From contig CAMOHY010000190.1 in NCBI GenBank assembly GCA_946615495.1, positions 1 to 5,136 on the forward strand: 5,136 bases of DNA. The letters are read 5' to 3'. This document shows, in pieces, positions 1 through 5,136 of this stretch. Source of the stretch: an uncultured Clostridia bacterium (lineage in GTDB: Bacteria; Bacillota; Clostridia; Christensenellales; Aristaeellaceae). The position numbers and the translations under genes are program-made. Every line of letters starts with the position of its first letter. Within the stretch, counting starts at the first letter, position 1. The notes under the pieces were generated by a model. It made no database searches. It was given only the letters and a program-made list of their open reading frames with translations, and was not told where the DNA came from.

Positions 1-427
1 GGGGACGGCGGGTGCCCACGGAGCCGATCACGTTGAACATGGCGGCGAACACCATGCCGATGGCGATGGAGTTGGTCACGTAGGGCAGGAAGAAGATGGT
101 TTGCAGCGCCTTTTGCAAAGGCTTAATGGCGTTGAGCGCCACGGCGATGAGCAGCGCCAGAATGGTGGACACGGGAACGGTGATGAGGCACAGCAGGATG
201 GTGTTGGTCAGCGCCTGCTTGAATTCAGCGTTTTGGGCCACCTTGGTAAAGTTTCCAAAGCCGAAACGGAAGCTCGCCTCGCCGCCAATATTGGCCAGGC
301 CGCTGTAATCCTCCATAAACGCCATGGCCACCGTGTTGATGATGGGCCACACGGTGAAGATCAGCAGCAGCACGATGGCGGGGGCCAGGTATATCCAGGC
401 TTTCCACTGTTGTTTGCTTTCTACCAT
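1..427 (-). CDS. Sugar ABC transporter permease, MalF/UgpA type (partial, C-terminus outside window)
   Basis: The first 142 residues of an inner-membrane permease are present, read from the ATG at 427-425 until the window ends; the frame is open throughout. The protein starts MVESKQQWKAWIYLAPAIVL, a typical beginning for the MalF/UgpA/LacF permeases of sugar importers. Three hydrophobic segments can be seen: about residues 11-35, 74-99 and 111-136. Between the first two lies a polar stretch ending in an EFKQALTNT motif (about 68-76), and the third begins with FFLPYVTNSIA; both are familiar landmarks of this family. The EAA loop that docks on the ATPase would lie further on and is not in the window. 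The ATPase gene ends one base upstream, so the two are surely co-transcribed and probably translationally coupled. The family handles oligosaccharides, sugar alcohols or glycerol phosphate; the substrate cannot be told from this part. Confidence 0.9.
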   Translation of the reverse strand, partial: MVESKQQWKAWIYLAPAIVLLLIFTVWPIINTVAMAFMEDYSGLANIGGEASFRFGFGNFTKVAQNAEFKQALTNTILLCLITVPVSTILALLIAVALNAIKPLQKALQTIFFLPYVTNSIAIGMVFAAMFNVIGSVGTRRP

Positions 428-428
428 G

Positions 429-1532
<1,104 letters not shown>

Positions 1533-1544
1533 ACGGCTCCCGTT

Positions 1545-1550
1545 CCTCCT
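1545..1550 (-). promoter_or_regulatory. Ribosome binding site of the ABC ATPase
   Basis: AAGGAGGA on the minus strand is a near-perfect Shine-Dalgarno core, but the 12 nt to the ATG at 1532 is longer than the usual 5-9. A second core, GGGAG (1541-1537), is 4 nt from the ATG. No other in-frame start codon lies between them, so the start is not in doubt. Confidence 0.65.
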
Positions 1551-1571
1551 TTGCAGATGCAGATTTGCAGA

Positions 1572-2333
1572 TCAGTACTCCTGCCGGGCGGCCAGCTCCG
1601 CGTGGATTTTGGCCTTGTATTCCGCCAGGGCTTCAGGGGTATCAAAAATCCTTTGGCTGGCCGCGTCGATGACCACGGTGCCCGCCAGCAGATCATGAAT
1701 CAGGGAATTGGTGCGGGTGGAAATGAGCACGACGGCTTCCACCGCCAGGATGAGGAAAATGACCGCCGGGCCCACCACGCCGATGGTGCCCCAGTAGATC
1801 ATCAGAGCAATCAAAACGGGAATCATGGTTTCAAAGGTGTATTTGCCCAAAATGGCGCGGATGAACAGCGTCACCGCGTTTACCTTGATTCCTTCCGTTT
1901 TCATTAGGCCGATGCCGAAAATCTTTTTGCCCAGGGTCTGGCCCGTGCCCAATTTAAGAGGAATGAAAAATTCCATAAGCAGGTAAGCAAAAAAGAAGCC
2001 CAGGGAAACGATCAAAACGGATAATTGCAGCATCATCTGGTTGGCGCGGAGGGCTTTTCCATCCGCATTCAGGGCAGCAAAACCGGCGTCCACTTTCCGG
2101 GCTTCCTCTTCGGGGAGGGCTTCGTATTCACTTTGGGTCAGGCGCAAATCCACGCCGTATTCCTGGCTGTATTTTTCGTAGCTTTCCTTTACCGTGCGGT
2201 TGTAGCCGTCGTAGCCCGCCAGGGCAGATATTCCCCAGCCCAGCAGCACGGCCACCACGGAAAGCAAAATGGCGTCAAACAAAAAAGCGGAGATACGCTT
2301 CCACATGCTTGCTTTCTGCAAATCAAAATCCAT
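1572..2333 (-). CDS. RDD family integral membrane protein
   Basis: A 253-residue membrane protein with the RDD-domain plan. Near the N-terminus WKRISAFLFD gives the conserved Arg13 and Asp20 at the entry of the first membrane segment (about 14-38). A second hydrophobic segment spans about 102-123 and is followed by GQTLGKKIFGI (131-141), the most typical RDD signature. Residues about 168-205 are hydrophobic enough for one or two more segments, and HDLLAGT (213-219) supplies the late conserved Asp. Between the first two segments lies a polar, charged stretch of about 60 residues (41-100), predicted by simple topology to face outside the cell. The C-terminal 30 residues are polar. RDD proteins have no single established role; some have been linked to ion or osmotic tolerance. 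The start is supported by GGGGAGGAGGA 8 nt upstream. It is the first gene of the apparent operon with the sugar importer, 39 nt before the ATPase; a functional link is only inferred from position. Confidence 0.88.
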   Translation of the reverse strand: MDFDLQKASMWKRISAFLFDAILLSVVAVLLGWGISALAGYDGYNRTVKESYEKYSQEYGVDLRLTQSEYEALPEEEARKVDAGFAALNADGKALRANQMMLQLSVLIVSLGFFFAYLLMEFFIPLKLGTGQTLGKKIFGIGLMKTEGIKVNAVTLFIRAILGKYTFETMIPVLIALMIYWGTIGVVGPAVIFLILAVEAVVLISTRTNSLIHDLLAGTVVIDAASQRIFDTPEALAEYKAKIHAELAARQEY

Positions 2334-2341
2334 GGGAATCG

Positions 2342-2352
2342 TCCTCCTCCCC
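2342..2352 (-). promoter_or_regulatory. Ribosome binding site of the RDD gene
   Basis: GGGGAGGAGGA on the minus strand, 8 nt before the ATG at 2333, is a strong Shine-Dalgarno sequence at good spacing and fixes the start of the RDD protein. Confidence 0.8.
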
Positions 2353-2393
2353 GTCGGCGGCCTATCAAACAGAACGAGAAATCCTACGAAAAT

Positions 2394-2422
2394 ATTATAC
2401 AGAAGAAAAACAAAAAAATCTA
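2394..2422 (-). promoter_or_regulatory. Likely sigma-A promoter for the RDD-ABC importer operon
   Basis: A perfect TATAAT (-10) is read on the minus strand at 2399-2394, giving an expected transcript start near 2387 and a leader of about 55 nt before the RDD start. The hexamer 17 nt upstream, TAGATT (2422-2417), is a poor match to TTGACA. The region further upstream (about 2425-2450) is made of A and T tracts that could act as an UP element and offset the weak -35. The call rests mainly on the -10 box and its position between a terminator-like hairpin and a strong ribosome site. Confidence 0.6.
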
Positions 2423-2495
2423 TATAATTACAAAATTTTTAGAATTTTGACATGGCTTTTTTGCATTCATGGTATGTTTTTCCAGATTAATGGAT

Positions 2496-2519
2496 AAAGG
2501 CCGCAGAATCGCGGCCTTT
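2496..2519 (-). terminator. Rho-independent terminator hairpin after thiI
   Basis: On the minus strand AAAGGCCGC, loop GATTCT, GCGGCCTTT forms a perfect 9-bp, GC-rich stem beginning 17 nt after the thiI stop codon. The stem's own TTT is followed by ATCCATTAAT, so the U-run is short and efficiency is uncertain. Because the stem is symmetric it could also slow transcription from the other direction, though no U-run follows on that strand. Confidence 0.7.
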
Positions 2520-2536
2520 GCGGGGAAAATGCGGTT

Positions 2537-3697
2537 TTACAGCTCCACGATTTCGGCGCTGTCCACGGCGGCCTGGATAAGAGCCTCCTGGTCCAATTGG
2601 TTTTCGCCCTTTTGGATGAGCGCTTCCTTGGGCTTGGTGGCGGGGTGCCGGGGCGTAAACACCGTGCAGCAATCCTCGTAGGGCAGGATGGAGGTTTCGT
2701 AGGTGCCGATCTTTCGGGCGTACTCCATGATGTCGATCTTATCAAAGCCGATCAGCGGACGGTACACCGGCATGGTCTTTACCACTTCATTGGTCGTTAT
2801 CAGCGCTTCCATGGTTTGGCTGGCCACCTGGCCGATGGATTCGCCGGTGATGAGGGCCATGGCCTCTTCCTTCTGGGCGATGCGCTCGGCAATGCGCATC
2901 ATATAGCGGCGCATGATGAGGGTGGTGTAATCCTCCGGGCACTTTTCATGAATCTGCATTTGAATATCCGTAAAGGGCACCACGTACACCCGGATGCCGC
3001 AGCAGTATTCGGACAGAATTTTCGCCAGGTCCAGCACCTTTTGCTTGGCAAATTCGCTGGTGTAGGGGAAGGAATGGTAATGCACCGCCACCAATTGCAC
3101 CCCGCGCTTGGCGATCATGTAGCCCGCCACGGGGCTGTCGATGCCGCCGGACAAAAGCAGGCACGCCTTGCCGCCGGTGCCCACGGGCATGCCGCCCACG
3201 GCGGGGTACACCGTGCAGTACAGATACGCCTGATCCCGGATTTCGATGGACAGGATATGCTGGGGCTTGCGCACGTCCACCTTCAAATGGTCCTCGTTGC
3301 GCATGAGCACATATTCGCCCACCTTGGCGTTGATCTGGGGAGAATCCAGGAAATAGTGCTTGTCGCTGCGCCGGGCTTCCACCTTGAAGGTGCCGGACAG
3401 GCCCCGCATCAGTTCGTTGGCCTGTTCGCAAATGCCCTCAAAGTCGTCCTTTTCCATTTCCACGGCGGGGGCGATGGAGTGCACGCCGAACACCTTGCTC
3501 ACCCGCTGCATGCAGCCCTCCAAATCGTCCATATCGCTGATGAACACGCGGGCGTCATGCAGCCACACCTGGCCGCCGAAGGGCTTGGCGGCTTCCTTGA
3601 CCCGCTTGACCAGGGCTTTGAGAAAATAAGGCCTGTTCAGGCCCTTCAAATAGATTTCGCCATAGCGAACCATAAGCAGCTTGCGCATGGGTTTCAT
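2537..3697 (-). CDS. thiI: tRNA 4-thiouridine synthetase ThiI (short form without rhodanese domain)
   Basis: A 386-residue cytoplasmic enzyme that adenylates uridine 8 of tRNA and replaces its oxygen with sulfur to give 4-thiouridine. In order: an N-terminal ferredoxin-like part with the typical VRYGEIYLKGLNRPYF (10-25), a THUMP RNA-binding domain (about 60-165), and a PP-loop ATP pyrophosphatase domain with LLSGGIDSP (181-189), HYHSFPYTS (206-214) and TGESIGQVASQT (284-295). The pair Cys343-Cys344 in PYEDCCTVFTPRHP sits where E. coli ThiI carries its sulfur-accepting Cys344. The protein ends without the C-terminal rhodanese domain of the E. coli enzyme, as in B. subtilis, where a dedicated desulfurase supplies sulfur directly. 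That partner is encoded 11 nt upstream. Two starts are possible: Met1 (3697), only 3 nt after GAGGGG, or Met4 (3688), 12 nt after it and closer to family N-termini as I remember them. A role in thiamine synthesis is less likely without the rhodanese domain. Confidence 0.97.
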   Translation of the reverse strand: MKPMRKLLMVRYGEIYLKGLNRPYFLKALVKRVKEAAKPFGGQVWLHDARVFISDMDDLEGCMQRVSKVFGVHSIAPAVEMEKDDFEGICEQANELMRGLSGTFKVEARRSDKHYFLDSPQINAKVGEYVLMRNEDHLKVDVRKPQHILSIEIRDQAYLYCTVYPAVGGMPVGTGGKACLLLSGGIDSPVAGYMIAKRGVQLVAVHYHSFPYTSEFAKQKVLDLAKILSEYCCGIRVYVVPFTDIQMQIHEKCPEDYTTLIMRRYMMRIAERIAQKEEAMALITGESIGQVASQTMEALITTNEVVKTMPVYRPLIGFDKIDIMEYARKIGTYETSILPYEDCCTVFTPRHPATKPKEALIQKGENQLDQEALIQAAVDSAEIVEL

Positions 3698-3700
3698 CTT

Positions 3701-3708
3701 CCCCTCTT
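3701..3708 (-). promoter_or_regulatory. Ribosome binding site of thiI
   Basis: AAGAGGGG on the minus strand fills most of the 11-nt gap between the desulfurase stop (3711-3709) and the thiI ATG. It is only 3 nt from Met1 (3697) but 12 nt from Met4 (3688); neither spacing is ideal, so it does not decide the start. Confidence 0.5.
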
Positions 3709-4845
3709 TTATCTTCTTTGATATTTAGCCAGCACGGCGTGCTGGGCGGCGATGGCCTGCGCCGTCTGCCGCATTTCCTCCGCGGTGTTTTCCGGCGACA
3801 GGGAAAAGCGCAGGGCGGTTTCAGCGTACTTTTGCGGCGTGTGCATGGCCTTGAGCACGGGGCTGATGCGCTGCTTATAGGAGGAGCAGGCGGAGCCCAT
3901 GCCCACGTATACCCCGCAGCCCTCCAGGGCGTGCAGCATGGTTTCGGACCGCACCGGGGGCAGGGATACGTTCAGAATATGGGGCGCGCTGTCCGGCCCG
4001 TCCGGCGCGGGGCCGTTTACCTGGGCTTCGGGCACCGCTTCCTTTATCAATTGCCACAACAGCAGCTTGTTTTCCCGCATCCGGTTTTCTTTGGGATAGG
4101 CTTGAACGGCGGCCAAAAGCCCGGCGATGCCCGGCGTGTTTTCCGTGCCGGAGCGAAGGGCGCCTTCCTGGCCGCCGCCCATCTGCCGGGGGTTCAATTG
4201 CACGCTGGGGCCCATTACCAGGGCGCCGATGCCCTTGGGCGCGTGGATTTTGTGGCCGGAGAGGGCGTAGGTGTCCGCCCCGCAGGCGGCCATATCAAAG
4301 GGAACGCGCAAAAAGCCCTGCACGCCGTCTACGTGAAAATGGGCGTAGGGCGCTTTTTCGTCCCGCAGGCGGGCAATTTCCTTGAGGGGCTGAATGGCGC
4401 CGGTTTCATTGTTCACCTGCATGCAGCAAATCAGCGTCACATCGGAGGAGAGCAGGCCCTTGAGCGCGTCCAAATCCACTATTCCCCGATGGTCGTAGGG
4501 GAATTCCACGGCCTCCAGGCCGCAGCTTTGGCAGGCCTCCTTGACCGCCGGATGCTCCCCGGCGGAATAGAGCACCCTGCCGGAGCGCGTTTTGCTGGCC
4601 CGGCCGAAAATGGCCAGGTTGTCCGCCTCCGTGCCGCCGGAAAGGAAAACCACCTTGGAGGCCATTGGCGCGTGGACCGCCTTGAGGATTTCATCCCGGC
4701 AGGCCCGCATGCTTTTCTGGGCATGCAGGGCGGGGGCGTAGAGGGCGGAAGGGTTATAGTATTCCTCCCGCATGCACTTAGCCATGGCTTCCACGGCCTG
4801 GGGGCACACGCGGGTGGTGGCGCTGTTGTCTAAGTAAATGGACAT
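3709..4845 (-). CDS. nifZ: Cysteine desulfurase, IscS/NifS class, NifZ-like partner of ThiI
   Basis: A 378-residue PLP enzyme that removes sulfur from L-cysteine, leaving alanine and a persulfide on its active-site cysteine. The fold-type I aminotransferase landmarks are complete: YLDNSATT (4-11), SGGTEADN (69-76) for PLP phosphate binding, His98 in GEHPA, NNETGAIQP (145-153), Asp173 and Gln176 in HVDGVQ, the PLP lysine Lys199 in SGHKIHAPKG, RSGTEN (231-236), and the catalytic Cys320 in GMGSACSS. Length fits the family (about 380-400). It is placed directly upstream of thiI with an 11-nt gap, the same pairing as nifZ-thiI in B. subtilis, so its main job is most likely feeding ThiI rather than iron-sulfur cluster assembly; no IscU or SufU gene is visible. 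GGAG lies 6 nt before the ATG and supports the start. The symbol nifZ rests on gene context; sequence alone would only say IscS/NifS-type desulfurase. Confidence 0.93.
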   Translation of the reverse strand: MSIYLDNSATTRVCPQAVEAMAKCMREEYYNPSALYAPALHAQKSMRACRDEILKAVHAPMASKVVFLSGGTEADNLAIFGRASKTRSGRVLYSAGEHPAVKEACQSCGLEAVEFPYDHRGIVDLDALKGLLSSDVTLICCMQVNNETGAIQPLKEIARLRDEKAPYAHFHVDGVQGFLRVPFDMAACGADTYALSGHKIHAPKGIGALVMGPSVQLNPRQMGGGQEGALRSGTENTPGIAGLLAAVQAYPKENRMRENKLLLWQLIKEAVPEAQVNGPAPDGPDSAPHILNVSLPPVRSETMLHALEGCGVYVGMGSACSSYKQRISPVLKAMHTPQKYAETALRFSLSPENTAEEMRQTAQAIAAQHAVLAKYQRR

Positions 4846-4851
4846 AGCAAT

Positions 4852-4855
4852 CTCC
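4852..4855 (-). promoter_or_regulatory. Ribosome binding site of the cysteine desulfurase
   Basis: CTGGAGAT on the minus strand places a GGAG core 6 nt before the ATG at 4845, in good position for initiation. No convincing promoter hexamers were found between this site and the upstream gene; AATAAAAC (about 4874-4867) is the only AT-rich candidate and has no good -35. Confidence 0.6.
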
Positions 4856-4896
4856 AGGTATCTGAGTTTTATTCGGGCTGAGGGGAAAACAGATCA

Positions 4897-4914
4897 TGCC
4901 TTTTTACAAAGGCA
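4897..4914 (-). terminator. Second hairpin in the leader of the desulfurase-thiI genes (terminator or leader structure)
   Basis: On the minus strand TGCCTTT, loop GTAA, AAAGGCA gives a perfect 7-bp stem, extendable by a G-U and a C-G pair. It is followed by TGATCTGTTTTCC, so a four-T run comes only 6 nt after the stem. It could be a weak terminator of the upstream gene, or a structure in the 5' leader of the desulfurase if transcription reads through. Confidence 0.4.
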
Positions 4915-4925
4915 CGGCCCGCCGG

Positions 4926-4949
4926 AGGGCGGAAGGCGGCCTCCGCCCT
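4926..4949 (-). terminator. GC-rich hairpin just after the upstream partial gene
   Basis: On the minus strand AGGGCGGAGG, loop CCGC, CTTCCGCCCT forms a 10-bp stem (one G-U pair) starting 8 nt after the stop codon of the upstream gene. It has the place and strength of a terminator stem but is followed by CCGGCGGGCC rather than a U-run. A short competing stem CCGCC/GGCGG overlaps its 3' arm. Confidence 0.45.
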
Positions 4950-4957
4950 TCCCTCGT

Positions 4958-5136
4958 TTAGTTATTCTGCCAAACGCCCTGGGGCAAATTGCGCTTGATG
5001 AGGGCGAGCATATCTTCGTTGGGCTCAATGATGATGATGTGCTTCTGGCTGTCCTTCTGGTAGAAGAAGTAGAGCAATTCCGCGTCCCGGTTCAAAAACC
5101 AGTTGGTGCGCTTGATGCCCTGCATGTTGATGTAGC
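4958..5136 (-). CDS. C-terminal end of an unidentified protein (partial)
   Basis: An open frame runs in from beyond position 5136 and gives 58 residues before TAA at 4960-4958; the start is outside the window. Recognisable stretches are YINMQGIKRTNWFLNRDAEL, then LLYFFYQKDSQKHIIIIEPN, then MLALIKRNL and a C-terminal GVWQNN. The alternation of a hydrophobic strand (HIIIIEP) and an amphipathic helix (EDMLALIKRNL) at the end resembles the last strand and helix of small bacterial PH-like domains, but this is only a shape argument and I do not recognise the family. Coding is supported by codon usage like that of the neighbouring genes, the same strand, and a hairpin placed right after the stop. 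Function is unknown. Confidence 0.6.
   Translation of the reverse strand, partial: YINMQGIKRTNWFLNRDAELLYFFYQKDSQKHIIIIEPNEDMLALIKRNLPQGVWQNN

Noticed and set aside
2422..2472. 16-codon minus-strand frame (MNAKKPCQNSKNFVII) between the thiI hairpin and the RDD promoter
   Set aside because: No Shine-Dalgarno sequence before its ATG, it lies upstream of the likely transcript start, and it has no sign of being more than chance in AT-rich sequence.
2309..2497. 62-residue plus-strand frame across the AT-rich spacer
   Set aside because: No ribosome site, overlaps the RDD start and its ribosome site on the other strand, and the composition just follows the AT-rich spacer.
2334..2536. A riboswitch, such as a TPP element, near thiI or the importer
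   Set aside because: ThiI is often linked to thiamine in annotations, so I looked for a TPP-type leader. The RDD leader is only about 55 nt and shows no conserved core, and the spacer before the desulfurase contains only simple hairpins.
2597..3721. 374-residue plus-strand open frame opposite thiI
   Set aside because: It mirrors the ThiI reading frame almost end to end, has no recognisable domain and the His/Gly/Ala-rich composition of an antisense shadow.
3718..4833. 371-residue plus-strand open frame opposite the cysteine desulfurase
   Set aside because: Same reason: full-length mirror of a well-supported enzyme, with no motif of its own and low-complexity composition.

Overview
The window looks like a piece of a moderately GC-rich Firmicutes chromosome, most likely a Clostridia-type gut anaerobe. 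This is an inference from strong AGGAGG-type ribosome sites, an MsmX/UgpC-type sugar ABC importer, and a ThiI without a rhodanese domain beside its own cysteine desulfurase, an arrangement known from Bacillus subtilis. All six genes lie on the minus strand, so transcription runs from high to low coordinates. No phage, insertion sequence, CRISPR, rRNA or tRNA signal was seen.

In transcription order: (1) 5136-4958 is the C-terminal end of an unidentified protein entering from outside the window. (2) 4957-4846 is an intergenic stretch with two hairpins. (3) 4845-3709 is a cysteine desulfurase of the IscS/NifS class (NifZ-like), followed after 11 nt by (4) thiI, 3697-2537. The two most likely work as a pair: the desulfurase takes sulfur from cysteine as an enzyme-bound persulfide, and ThiI uses it to make 4-thiouridine in tRNA. 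(5) A perfect 9-bp hairpin at 2519-2496 follows thiI, and then an AT-rich region carries a TATAAT box. (6) A second operon starts there: an RDD-family membrane protein (2333-1572), a sugar ABC-importer ATPase (1532-429) and the start of a MalF/UgpA-type permease (427 to beyond position 1). The ATPase and permease are separated by one base, and the permease's ribosome site lies in the last codons of the ATPase. The second permease and solute-binding protein expected for such an importer are not in the window; they may lie beyond position 1.

I see no convincing undescribed system. The points most worth a second look are the RDD protein, with an unusually long polar loop, at the head of a sugar importer operon; the self-contained desulfurase-ThiI pair; and the tandem hairpins ahead of that pair.
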